A stretch of 64,000 nt of DNA from Cyanoderma ruficeps (GCA_008694505.1 VZDJ01000090.1:7867521-7931520); one strand, 5' to 3'. Shown: positions 52,121 to 64,000, numbered from the stretch's first letter. Notes: a model not told the origin generated them from the letters alone. Numbers and translations are program-made.

Positions 52121-55100
52121 CAAAGGGAAGATTAACAACCAACAGCTGTTCATTGCAGCTGCATGGACAATGTGATCAACCAGCCTCAGGTAACCTCATC
52201 CCACAGGAGTTAACGCACAACATAGCCTTACCCTTCCCTGCACCTTGTCACTTATCTACTAGAAATGAGTCTTCAAGTTACCTGAGGTTTAAAATAATGA
52301 AGACATGTTCCAAGAAAAGCAAGGCACATTAACAGAGTTTTAGAAACTGTAAATACAACTTCTGCGTCCAGCCATTCTTCTTTTCTTCCCCACCAGAAAG
52401 CAGACTTAAACTCTGCATTCGGGAAATAAGATCACAGCAACACATTCAAGTGCATTAGTGCAAATTGTGCCACATATATGGAAATAATTTCTAATATTAA
52501 TACAGATTTTATAGTCAAATATGCCGTATTATTGAAATCAAGAAGGCTGTAATAAAGCAAATATCAGCAGAAGAGTAGAAGACGCATAAAATAGAGCTTT
52601 TAAAGGATCTCAGGACATATTTGAGCTTATTCCCTCACTATAACTTGACTTAAAACCTTCCAAATAAATGGCTCATACAGTTCTAAAAAACTTCTGCAAT
52701 GACAATTGTTACCCAGGAATCTAGAACAAGGCTGAAATACCTTTGTCATTTAGAATCGTGCTAATTTGTAAACTGAGTTTACGTTGCTGAAATTGTACTC
52801 CATTATTCTCTTTTCTGTCCTCCCACTGGACTTTGAAAATTATTTTCTTTGCAACACATATTAGAAGACAGTTACCACATCTCTTCTCCGTTTTGTTTTC
52901 TCCAGATTAAACAAACTCTCCCACTTAATAGCTCAAGTACTAAGACTCTACATTATTGTAGAGTCATATTCCCTCTGCAGAGCTGTTTGTAGTGGTGTGA
53001 CAATGCAATGAGCCAAGCCAGACACCAGCCTGGCTTAGGTCTTGCCCTAAATGAGTTACTGAGAGTAAGGATTACACTGCTCCTGCTCACACATCTCAGT
53101 ATAGTCACACACAAAGGTGTGCTGCATAAAAGGGAATTCAGAGCAACTGAGACTTCTCACTTTGAATTCCTAGAAAACAAATGCCGGGATCTAGTGAAAG
53201 AAAAGTAAAGAAGAGGAAGTATCTGAATGCTCTGTGCAGTTGAGGATGCCTAACCAGAAATTTCAGCCAAAGCTGTCTGGCTTGGAGACCAAAGGGAATA
53301 TTCAAGTTTATCACTTAATCTTAACTCGTTCTCACTTGCAGACCTGGCTTTCATTCTGACTACATTCAATCATCCAGGAACAAATTTAAGTCTGGCAAGA
53401 GGCACGCTTGTGCACACAGAGACGTAGACTTCTCAGTAAAGGACCTACAGCACCATCCCCTGGACACTTTCACTAAAGCTGCAAATGATACTCTGTTACT
53501 CAAATATCTTAAACTAAATTTTTTGCAGTGAGAAAGACTTACCTAAAGTCTAACTTACCTAAAGTTATTTCTCCTAGATCAAGTGCCACAATGACTGAGA
53601 AAAACAAGTAAGAAAACTTACAACATGAATACTACATGCTCCCCCCATTTAAATGAATAAAGTTCAAACAGGAAGCAAAGCACACATCATCACACTTTCA
53701 GAAGGAAAAGGAAAGGATTGGGACCAAAAGCAGAACTACTTCAACAGCACAGAAACAGAAATATTTTCTCTCCTTGACACTCCCACACACATTTGCCTTA
53801 GCCCACTCCCTAAAGCAAGCATTGCACTGTGTTAAAATCTAGCCCATATAAATAAGCCACCTCTGTTCCCACAGGGGAGAAAAAAAGGTGGGTTTGCAAT
53901 ATACATCCTGATATTTCAGAGCATGCTTTCTCCATTGTCTTCTTGAAATTAGAAGGGTCATTTTCACATTAATGTGGGAAAATTTCTCAATTGTCACCTG
54001 TGGCAGTGTTTGTTCCCATCCCTGAACTATCCACTGTCCTTTGCTAAGAGACAACAAACGTAGTCCTTGTGTAGAGTTCACACTCTAACATGCTTTCTTC
54101 TGACAATTGATGTCTGCTTCAGAAGTTAATTTTAAAATGAACTTAAAATGCAGCCTTCTTGATTCTTAGATCATTGCTTGCCTTGAAAATTAGCTTTAGC
54201 TGTTCATTTCTCCAACTAAGCACTGCTATTTTCCAAGCCTAATGCCTTGAACCAATATGGTGCTATTATACTTACAGACAGACATACCACATAATCTAAT
54301 TTAAAAGTGGCCAGTTTAATGCTTTTGTTGCAGTAATTATTTCCTGATGCTTACTTAGACATTAAGTGAAGGAAAACTGCAGAACTACTCAGGTCACTCC
54401 TGGGCAATGTTTTGTTTCTGGGGGTGCTTCAAGAGCATTAATGGGAACTCACAAGGGATCTCCAGAACATGAAAGGCAGCTCAGCTTGTTTTTTGAAGAA
54501 GAAACATATCTTTTTTTCCTCTTCTATGACTTAGAAAGATAGCAGATATAAAAAGTGGCCCACAGATAGTAGCTCAAGAGCTAAACAGCAGTGATGAACA
54601 CAAAGCCAGCAAATTCAGAATACAAATGAGAGTTCAAAAAAGGATGAGGGAGACTAAAAACTTTCATCTTGATGGAGAAAATGAACTGGTGGAAAGGATG
54701 CATACATTCGATGAGAACTGAAGTAATTCATGGTGTGCACGCAGATTTCCCATACATAGTTAAAAATCAAATTGAAAAGGCCCACCAAAATCTATATATA
54801 AGGGGTTTTCAGTCATCCAGGTCTGTCTAAAAACCAAACCAGACATCCTGAGATACAATCCTGCTATGGCCAATGTATCTGCTTACATGCCTCTATGTTA
54901 AGTAGCAGGGAAGGACGTAGGAGTATTGCACAAGGATTTTCAGTACACATACACTAAACCAATGCAGAATTTTATATATAGTTACTTCCAAGTGCTTTCC
55001 AGACAACTCCCACATAGTACCATTCCCTCTTTATGCATACATCTTACAGCAGCTTAAGCACCAATCTAGTCAACTGACCCAAAATGTTCTGTTTAGAACT

Positions 55101-55242
55101 CTTATCTGAGATTCACAATTTGTCAAGTACATGTTATAGAAAAAAAATTTAGTCCTTGATCTAGCTACACGTGTAGTTGAATTCAAAAAGCTAAATGTCA
55201 AAAGTGTTTTCCTTAAATTTAAATTATTCATTCTTTCCTATT

Positions 55243-55300
55243 ATATCACGTGATATAGAATTTATATCTATAACTCTGTATCATGATATACAATTTATAT
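55243..55300. repeat. Cluster of AT-rich palindromes
   Basis: ATATCACGTGATAT (55243-55256) is a perfect 14-base palindrome with a CACGTG E-box centre. TATCATGATA (55279-55288) is a perfect 10-base palindrome. A further ATTTATATCATGA copy follows. The units look like diverged copies of a TATATCAYGATATA element. Confidence 0.7.
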
Positions 55301-58300
55301 CATGAATGATGAAAAATAAACCAGTTTTTAGGTGCGGTATGAGGAGGAACATAACTAGACAGGCAATTTGTTAAATCTTTGCCTTCATCAGAAGTTAGAT
55401 TGGTACAGTCATTGAAATGCAAGTTCAGTTGTTTACTTGCATAGGAAAAAAAAGCCCCGTAATACAACAGTTATCCTCAAGTTTGAGCCCCATGCCACGA
55501 GTTAGAGCAATTCAGTTACTGTGGCTACAATCAAACATGACACAAGCAAAAGAGGGCAATACAAACTCTGTGAGCAGATCAGACTTTGACAAGTCCATCA
55601 GTTATAATGCACCTCTAGGCAATAAATGATAATAATGTAGATGTAGTCAATACTGTCATTCAGAACTGCAAAATACATCATTTTGAATCAAAAAAAAAAT
55701 TTGCTTGAAATTAAATCTGATGGCTCAGAAGGCCATATTGTCAGTGCTGGCTTTAATGAGCTAGACACTGGTGCAAACTGTAGGCCAGAGCACTGGGATA
55801 TTTCACCACCTAATTTTCCCTTTGTTCAATAAAACCTTACAGCCTGAATACCAGAGTCAGATGCACAAAACCTGTAAAACTCTGGGCCTGCAAATACCTT
55901 CCTGAAGTACCGACATGGCTGGTCAAGCAACTCCAGACAATACTCCAACTACTTTGCAACCTAAGGAATCCCTGAACTGGAACACTTCTCAAGAAGACCC
56001 TGAACCAAACAACCAAACACAACTCCTAGAGATACAATCTCACTTCAGTATGCAAAGCTTTACACAAATATTTTTATCTACTCACCTCAATACACTTAGC
56101 AAATGATAGCTAATGTAATTCTTTTTAGTTGGGAAACAGACACGTTTTCTATCATGTCTATAATCAGATCACACCGTAGCACTGCCAGTAATAGCCCAAA
56201 TAATCCAAACATTTTATTCTCAATATTGTGCCTCATCTATCAGGCCATACTACATGGTCAGAGGCAAACTCAGTATTCATGGAAACCCACATAGCAGTAA
56301 CACAATTATCCCTTCCAACATCAACTCCTTTTTTTAACACAGCACCTTCTGTAATTGAAGCAAAATGCTTTTGGGTTTGGGGGGAAAGGGGGAATTCTTT
56401 TTTTTTTTGGCTTCCTTTCTTACTAACAATATGAATGCTAAAATTCCAGCCTACCATGAAAATGCGTGTTAATTTTGTTTATTCAGCATTTAACAAAGAG
56501 TTTCAGTCGGGTTTAAGTGAAATACTGGGATGCAACACAAAAGGAAATCTTCGCTGCCACCTAGAGGTAAAATCTTGAAGGAACACGGGAAGAAAAATGC
56601 ATCTCCTTTTCCCTTACTCACTTTCAAAGCCAAACTCTTTGCTTTCTCAGTGCATTAAAAAAAAATTAAAAGTGCTACAAATTCAAAAATGCTGATTTTA
56701 AAAATTAAAACATGAAAGAGGTTTTAGACACTTGAGACCACGTCTCTCCTCTTTGGTAGTGACCAGTGCTAAATGTCTGTGAATGTTAACCATCAGGCAC
56801 ACAGAGAAGTAAACCCAGCCTCCGGCAGCTGCAACTCACAGCTGGAATCTCCACACATCTTTGTGTTTAGCAGTCCTTGATTAATGCCCCGAATCAGTAC
56901 AAATTCTCTTCAAACCAGTTGCTATCATCCCCTCAAAAACTGTCCCAATGAGTTTCAATACCTCATTGACAAGGGAAAACATTTTTCACATACCTTTAAT
57001 CCATGCTTTCTCAAGCATGCAAGAGAATTCCCCTATTCACCATAATGCTACATTTCTGCTGTTGTTTATTTTTCTCACCACCATCTCTTTTTCCAATCTT
57101 GAAAATGTTTAGTGTATGTTATTAATCTTCACTCAGAAGACATTTCATAATTGATAGTCTTTGCTACCTTTTTTGCGTTTTGCCATACCCTGTCTTGAGC
57201 TGATGGGACAAAACCCAGCAAAAGATCCACAATGTAGGATGGTTTGGATTCACACACTAAAAAATGATGGGGTTTGTTTTCTTCTATTCTTATTCTAGTA
57301 ATTCCTAACCTGTTACCTTTTTGACAACTGCCAGTTGCTGAGCAATGAGGACAGTTTACACGGATTCCAAGATTCCTACTCTGTGTCCTGTATGACAATA
57401 AATGTCACTACTGTGCATGAACTAGTTTTCCCTACATATATTATTTTTCCATTGTTAACACTAAACTGACACACATTTTTACTCACTAACATGAATTACT
57501 GTCAGCTCTTGCTTCTAATTCTCCCTGTTATACCTGAAATATTATCATTTCAGTACTGTCTTTCTCTGCAGTTTATGAATATGTTGAGTGTCAGAGGTGC
57601 CTGTGAGATTCAGATGCTATCTCCATTATATTATTAAAAACTAGCTCACCTCTCTGCTACCTATCCACTTGCCACTTATTAACCTTGAGAAATTTCCTTG
57701 GATTTTGCAGTTGGCACACAAAATCTGCTCTCACAAGATTCTTTTGTTAGAGACGACTATCAAGGGGATTTTTTTTAAAGTTACCTAGGTCTTTCCCTCC
57801 CACATGGGTCTCATCATTAAACAATCCAATAGCATGTACCTATATAACAATATCTAACAGACTGGAATATTACCACTTACAAGAAATGTGGATGTTTTCA
57901 CAAAATTAGTAACCATGTGGGCAAACATATTACTTAACTGACATTTCTACACTTTGATCAGTTCAGCAATTAGATTTATGAATCTTCTGTGAAGCTTTAC
58001 TCTGAAGTGGCATTGTACCCCTCTAGCATCACCAACAATTTCAGTGGTGGATTGCACATCGCTAACAAGGATTCTGCAATTTTAAAAATCATCCCCTTCA
58101 GAACACTTAGAAATGTACCACACTGTTCTGGTAGATTGCTACTATTCTGTCTCTTTGTTATCAAACTTCAGTTAAGCCCAGGCTGGGTTTTTTCCTTACC
58201 CATGATTCATTAAGCACATTTGTGAAGTGCAAACCTTCCCCAAGTTCCTCCACACTGAACACATGCGATGATCTGATGTTGGTTCACCTTTATTCTATTG

Positions 58301-59238
58301 AAAAACCCTGTCATACATAATTATCTACAGGTAAATGGCAAGTTTTTGATTTGTGATTATTTTTATTATTTTAATCAGCCCAGACAGACCATTATAGCCA
58401 CTAGGAAGTTTTCTCAAAACCTGTTTTGACCTAGCTCATTCTTACTCATAATTAAGTCACCAGAATTCCAACACTGTTTTCTGTTGTCCTCATTTGAACA
58501 CCATTTACATTTTATGGTTTGGTTTTTTTTAAAAAATTAAGTGAAGTTCTTTTACCCTTAGCTTGAATGAAGAAGGTATACAAAAATGCTTGTGATGCAA
58601 AAAGGTTTTCTTATGAGTAGCGAGTGCATGTTTAATCCTGGTTTCAGATAATGGTACTTTTCAAACAAACTTGCCTTTATAGTTCTTTGCTCCTTCTCAG
58701 TACACATCGTAACTTTTTTGGGGCATATTTACATCTTTTGCAATTAAATATGACTATGATCATTCTGGAGGGAGAGTTGTCTCACAAATTCGTTAATTTT
58801 GTGTACATTGGTCATGGTCAAAGAATGATCTCCCACAGTAAAGTATGACCTGGGTATTGCCTTCTACTCTGGACTGAATCAAAATTTGCTTCTGCATGTG
58901 GAAGTTCTCTGATTATTCACCCAGAGAACCCACACAGTTCAAAACTTCGCACTGCATCACTCACTCAGCTCCTAGGGCTGATAGTCAGCTGACAGACAGG
59001 AAATCCCTCTTATTTATCCTCTGAGTTTCAATCCATTGAGATTCTTTGACATTCACCAATCAAGTAGGTAAGTTAAATACAAAGCTTCTGTCTCATTACC
59101 AACAAGATAAAGGAAATTTAAACAAACAGTTCTAAAAGCAGAGCATTCAGGTTTACAAAGTGGAAAAAGCACTACCAAGCTAAAAACACCACGTTTCTCC
59201 TCCCTAATGCCTGATTTGTTTTCTCGGTTTATTTCCAG

Positions 59239-59427
59239 ATTACTAATACCTTCCGTCGTTCAATTCCAACTCGGATCCCCAAACCAAAGCCTGCAAGCAC
59301 AACCAAAGCACCTGTCAAAATTCCTGCTGGACATCTCAACAAACCACTCCAAGACAGCCCTTCTGGCAAGATACAGATTATAAGGACTGTGTCTAAAGCC
59401 TGCCTTCAAAGTGGAGGGAGAAGGTAA
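59239..59427 (+). CDS. FILIP1L: FILIP1L terminal coding exon (spliced C-terminus)
   Basis: The acceptor TTTATTTCCAG is followed by 62 codons in phase 0 and TAA at 59425-59427. Joined to 46133, the protein reads SQIT then ITNTFRRSIPTRIPKPKP and ends SKACLQSGGRR. The tail is strongly basic and Pro-rich, and its PTRIP-type motif resembles the PTPTRIP motif I recall near the C-terminus of the paralogue FILIP1. The phase match, open frame and paralogue similarity support a genuine exon, though it is too short to stand out as an ORF. The stop overlaps a weak potential donor (AAG, then GTAAAA), so a further exon cannot be excluded. Confidence 0.8.
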   Translation: MTNTFRRSIPTRIPKPKPASTTKAPVKIPAGHLNKPLQDSPSGKIQIIRTVSKACLQSGGRR

Positions 59428-60432
59428 AAAATTTTCTGTGGTCTGTAACATTAAAATGGATTTAAGGCATCTGAATCTCAGCAGCTGTTGTTTCCACTGG
59501 GGAAAAATCAGAAACCATCTATGTGGTCAGCACATCAACAGTCACCAATCACAGGACATCAGGACAGCCAAATTCCTAGGAGCCAAAGTTAACTGCATGT
59601 CTGCAGGGACCATGCACTGCTCCATTTTTTCTGGTGCAATTCCAGATTTTGGCACTCACAGCACAGAAGCACAAGACACAAATAGGTTTCTACTATAAAT
59701 TCAGTTCTGACATGCTCTACAAGTAACAATAGTAAGGTTATCTAAGTAGATTTATAAAAACGTGGTCAACCACATGAAGAGGGGTTGCAGAAGGCAGCAT
59801 GTTTTCAAAGTTGGTCTAGCCAAGAACTGTCCCAATATGGATATCTTACATTCAACACTAAGGGTAGAATGAAGAAAGGCATGGAGAAATCTGCTCTTGT
59901 ATAACATACTGAATTTAGAGAAATGCACAGCCATCCTTGCTGTGCCAAGCATCACTTTAAAAACATGATGTGAAGATAAGAAAATCTCTCCTTAAGGACT
60001 TAACTAGTGTGATTATCTCCACTCCAATTCATGCAGATGTTATATTAGGAAAACAGATCGAGAATCAGGATGGACACTGTTTGCATCAGCTATATAAACT
60101 CTCACCATTTGGACTACAGTATTTGGATTTCAGTTTACTAAAACAGTATTTTAGAACTGATTAAACTTAGTATCAAGCTTAACAATAAGTTGTGAGTTAC
60201 ACAGAAGTACAACTTTATTCTTGCATTCCTCCACAATTTTGCCCTTCCTTTCAACTCCTCACATTCAGCTATAATATGTAACCGGATTCATTGCTCCTAG
60301 TGAAGGTTTTTGTTTTTAACTGACGTCTTTGCACAAGAAATTCTAGTTCGTGCATGAGAGAATTTGCGTTTTTGCTTTTCTTAAGACGTAACTTCTTTAA
60401 AAGACTTAAAATACAAGGTTTCCCTTCAGCCA

Positions 60433-60449
60433 ACACACACACACACACA
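60433..60449. repeat. (AC)8 microsatellite
   Basis: Perfect CA/AC dinucleotide run inside the probable FILIP1L 3' UTR. Confidence 0.9.
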
Positions 60450-60820
60450 AAACCTCAAACAAAAGAACACAAACAAAAACATTAGAGGAGACTCTATGCT
60501 TGTTGTTTCCAATTTTCTGAAAAATAGCAGTTGTTGCTCTGCAAGAAAATTTCTCACTGTTCTATAGAATGTTAAGAAAGACTAACAAAATACTACGACT
60601 ACAGCAAGGAACTCCCACACAAGAATCCTGTAATACCAACTAACACCAGTTACTGCTTTAAAATATAAAAATTAATTTATTTCTCTGGTATTAATGTCTC
60701 CCTCATTCTTCTTCCCCTAACAGAGTGCATTCCAACAGTCTAAATGGTTCAAGTGATAATACGTGGGAAAACTCCTTACACATAGGTGTTTCTTTAAGAA
60801 CTGCCAAATCCTAATTCCTA

Positions 60821-60826
60821 AATAAA
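60821..60826 (+). terminator. FILIP1L: Candidate polyadenylation signal AATAAA
   Basis: Canonical hexamer about 1.4 kb after the terminal-exon stop, with GT-rich sequence about 10-15 bases downstream. Chosen over other hexamers in the region because of that downstream context. Confidence 0.4.
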
Positions 60827-60850
60827 GCAAAAGCTGGTGGTGAACACAGT

Positions 60851-63800
60851 GCCACAGCCAGAACGGCAATCCTTTTGCTGAAGCAAGGAGAGATTCTGAT
60901 GCATTCAGTTACCCAACTTTTCCCTTTTATTTCACAGCTAAAAGTTTACCTTAACCACTGAGACAGTACAACACATTAGCACTGCTGTGTGACTGTTTTT
61001 GCAAATCCACAAGAAATCTATGCCTTCCTCAACAGCTTCACAAGAAATTCTCTAAAAGTACTTTAAAAAAAGTTTTAAAAAATCAGCCTACCGAAAAATT
61101 ATTTCAGCTGTGTCCTACAAGACACACCTGCATCAACATGCAGACATTAAAGAATGACTTTTCCACAGTAAAAAGGAAAGGCTTCCCCTTGTATTCACTA
61201 CATCTGCAGCTATCAAGTTGAGTCTGTATCATGTATGTTCAGATCCCAACACAGGTCACAGAAGCCCAACATTGCAACTTGCAGAATGAATGTACACTGA
61301 TGTGAAGAAACATAAGATTTCAAAAAGCAGCTGTCAACTTGGCATGCTTATCAGAAAGATCTTCAAGTACTCAACCAAGTTCTACTACAAGGAACAGCAA
61401 GTCATTGATGAGCCAAAAAAGACACAAACCTCTTCATACAAAGTCCAGCAACAGACCTCAGCTCTGATCAAGCAACAGTGCTCCCACTGAATGCACTACA
61501 ATGAAGAGTCTGCTTCTCAACAGCTGCAAATCACACTTTACAAATTGACGTTAACTGGCACCTTTCAGCATGAAGAAAAGAGAACCCCTGGCAAAAGAAA
61601 TCAATTCCTGCAATAGCATCCTTTGTTTCAGAGCCCACACAGGACCCCACAAGCACTGCCAAATCATCCTCTGTGGTCCCATATTATATTCCTCATCTAA
61701 TTGTGCTGCTGACACACAAGAGTTTTGTTCCTGTCTTGCAATGACACAATTAATTTCTACCTATGAGGGCCAAGCCTCTCATACGTACATCCTACTTAAG
61801 GATCTGAAACTGACAAATGGGGATACTGCACTCCTACAGGATTAAGGGTGATACAGAAAGCATGGAGAATGAAAGACAAGGAGTGGTAACCAAAAAGGAG
61901 AAAACTGGAAGAATTTCGGAAAAATAGAATTCCACCCCTCTCTCTCAAACTAACTGGGAGATGAGGCACACCAGCTACAGGCATGATCCGTACATTTATA
62001 GCTCTGTGAGAATTGCTCTTTTCTGCTCATGGAGGGAAGCGGAGTAAATTGGGGTCCCTCACCAGTACAAAATAAACTCTTCCGAATTCCTTATCCTTTC
62101 CCTTCTAATTCTGAATGCCATATAAAAATCACATGAAAGACTGGACAAAGTTGTGGCACAAACTGGAAAAAAGGAAGGTAAGGAAGTCCTGCAGTTGCGA
62201 GAAGTGGGACATGTAACACTAAACTACGCTGCTAAGTAGAGAATGATCCCTAACCGCTCCCTCCACAAATCGCATCTCAAAGGTTTGCTGAGGACGTCAT
62301 TAGGCAAGATTCTTCAGTTTTTGTCATGTGACAAGGTAAAAAGATGGGTAATCCCTTTAGCATTTATTTTCCTTGGGTTTTGTGGGCTTTTTTTACACCT
62401 ACAAATCACTTGCAGCAGGGTAAACATTCATGTCTTAAAGTGAGAGTAATTACCTTTAATCTTTAATATGGACTCTAAAATAATGACTTCCAATGATACG
62501 GCCAAAAGCAAATTTAGAATTACATATCTGTACACTAGGATATATATTTATATATATATTGTGTTTTCATACTCTTTAGGTGGAGTGTATGAACGATGTT
62601 CATGTTCATTTTAAAAGTGGCCTTTTCTAAATACAAGTGGCTACAATCTAACACTTTTTTGACAGCTGATGAAGTTCTGATGAATATTCTGTAGTCAGAG
62701 CTTATTCTAGGGTTAATTTTAAAGGATGTGGCAAAAGATCAGTATTTCAAAAGTACATTTTGAATTCTGCAGTTATGGCAGAGATGTTGCTTTTAAACAG
62801 GTCAGCAAATGAGGTTGGATAGTATTTTTTTAACGAAACTTGATGTTTCACAGAAATAAAATTGACCAATTCTTTCAAAGGTGCTCGCTAATGTGCAATT
62901 ATTTTCTTGTATTGCTGCCTACATCATACATTGTGAACCCTGATTTCCTCTTCTGTGCCAACTGATTTTAAAGCATTTTACAGTATCGCTAAGATGCTGT
63001 ACAAATTAACCTTTGATTTTACCGGTTTTGGTGGAAAATAGCTACACAAAATAAAAGTAATGAATGTTTTATGTTTACTGATAGCTTGTGTCAACTTCAT
63101 CCAACAACAGGCTCCATAAAAAGAACCTGCCCACAAGTTTACAAAGGTGGGCTGCAGACAGCAGAGAACCTGGTTTGCACAACACTCACCTGTAACACAC
63201 ACAAAGAATGTTCTTGAAGTATACAGCATTAGGTTGGACACCTCCAGAGGTTATGTTCCACCTGAATTTTTCACTAGCTCCAAAATACTATTACAAAAAT
63301 CCCAAGGAGTTTTCCGCAACTGGAAAAGTTGTCATTCACAGTCTCACCTTAAAGTCAGATGGTTCATCCAAAGTTTATCATCAAAGTCTTGCTCTGTATC
63401 CAGTTTCTAAAGGAAAGCTGCCAACATTGTACCAGTCAGCTAACCACCCACCCCAAATGAAACCTGAGGAGGCAGAATGTTACAGGTAGGCTCTTACGAA
63501 AAATTCCTAATGAAGAGCATTGGAACTGGGACCGCTTAAGGAACCCATGTTGAGACTAAAAATAAAAATTAAATGCTCAGAAGCCTAATTAGGTCTTGTG
63601 AGCCTCCTTTATTACATACATACAACTTTTATATTGCTTTCTTTCTAACTATTCTCCAAGTAGCTTTCACAGGAAATAAGCACCAATTATCAAGACACTA
63701 AAAAAACTGGAATCTTTGCAGAGGTACAGATAACTCCCAGTAGTTCCCAACTCTTGTCAATATTGTATTTAAAAATAAATTCAAAAAACAATCAATAAAA

Positions 63801-64000
63801 TAGAGCACTATAAAGTCTAAAGTCATTTTAGGTGCCTAGATCTACCTAAATTTTCCCACTAAATTTAAGCATCACAGATAAAACATTTTACAGCTTGTGG
63901 TTTCAAGACATATGGAAAAAATACAAGTGTATGAGCCAGGTATCATAACCATCAGGGAAAAAAAGACAAATCAGTCACAGCACCATACTCCAAAGAGCAA
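60851..64000. other. Downstream flank or long 3' UTR; no gene recognised
   Basis: AT-rich, with short unrelated frames only. A 92-codon plus-strand frame at 63208-63489 ends next to an AG-GTAGGC sequence but matches no family I know. Several AATAAA hexamers (62071, near 62855, near 63050, near 63770) are present. A short alternating AT tract lies at about 62540-62560. Confidence 0.5.

Larger units (their letters stand above)
46134..59238 (+). other. FILIP1L: Last intron of FILIP1L (spliced form)
   Basis: GTAAGT at the 5' end and a TTTATTTCCAG acceptor at 59228-59238, with phase 0 at both ends. No coding exon was recognised inside on either strand. Contents are a G-run with a 4-base gap (47.43 kb), two long poly-A tracts (50.53 and 51.06 kb), a GC-richer patch with a 159-codon frame (51.85-52.33 kb), AT palindromes (55.24-55.30 kb) and a T-rich segment at about 57.0-58.9 kb that differs in composition from its surroundings. 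Confidence 0.75.
59428..60850 (+). other. FILIP1L: Probable 3' UTR of the spliced FILIP1L transcript
   Basis: Noncoding AT-rich sequence after the stop. ATTAAA occurs at 60160-60165 and a canonical AATAAA at 60821-60826, the latter followed by a GT-rich AGCTGGTGGTG stretch, which makes it the best polyadenylation candidate. Further AATAAA signals occur downstream (for example 62071-62076), so longer UTRs are possible. Confidence 0.45.

Noticed and set aside
57129..57398. Reverse-strand 89-codon frame as a gene
   Set aside because: It has no family match and no convincing splice or promoter context. It is kept only as part of the composition-shift observation.
1..64000. Avian CR1 retrotransposons
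   Set aside because: No characteristic 3' end or ATTCTATG-type tail was recognised on either strand. Old fragments cannot be excluded without a repeat library.
1..64000. CMSS1 exons on the minus strand
   Set aside because: Expected from mammalian synteny, but no segment resembling the CMSS1 protein as I remember it was found. The gene may still span the window as intron.
1..64000. CRISPR array, prophage, operon or other prokaryotic system
   Set aside because: There is no array of regularly spaced repeats and no dense coding. The split gene with GT-AG introns shows a vertebrate nuclear genome.

Overview
This is a vertebrate nuclear window, most likely avian. It is AT-rich, dominated by introns and poor in recognisable interspersed repeats. 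No mammalian SINE or L1 and no bacterial or phage feature was seen. One gene can be identified with confidence: FILIP1L (filamin A interacting protein 1-like), on the plus strand. It is a close relative of FILIP1 and belongs to the same family as cortactin-binding protein 2. The bird assignment rests on the protein's resemblance to vertebrate FILIP1L and the sparse repeats, and it is an inference.

Layout: (1) 1-26.5 kb holds no gene I can support. It is probably an upstream FILIP1L intron or flank. (2) 26.5-27.16 kb is a CpG-rich promoter. A GC-rich minisatellite lies directly upstream of a perfect 12-bp palindrome that is both TATA-like and a perfect SRF CArG box, followed by a CRE-like site and a candidate first exon ending in a strong splice donor at 27152/27153. 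(3) 27.15-43.4 kb is intron. (4) 43400-46133 is one very large coding exon carrying the coiled-coil body and the Ser/Thr/Pro-rich tail of FILIP1L. (5) At 46133 the transcript can either splice, or read through for seven codons to a stop. (6) 46.1-59.2 kb is intron. (7) 59239-59427 is a 62-codon terminal exon in the same phase, giving a different, basic C-terminus. (8) 59.4-64 kb is 3' UTR and flank with several AATAAA signals.

How the parts fit: the exons for the N-terminal ~200 residues of full-length FILIP1L (CortBP2-like region) were not found here and probably lie upstream of the window. A transcript starting at the 27-kb CpG promoter and spliced to 43400 would carry a 24-codon upstream ORF that stops just after the junction. 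Its first ATG in the large exon would then be 43515, which matches the Met start of the known short human isoform. The window thus appears to hold a self-contained short-isoform transcription unit with two alternative 3' ends.

I found no new biological system. The most notable signals are the CArG/TATA composite promoter beside a minisatellite, the junction-spanning upstream ORF, and the two alternative C-termini.
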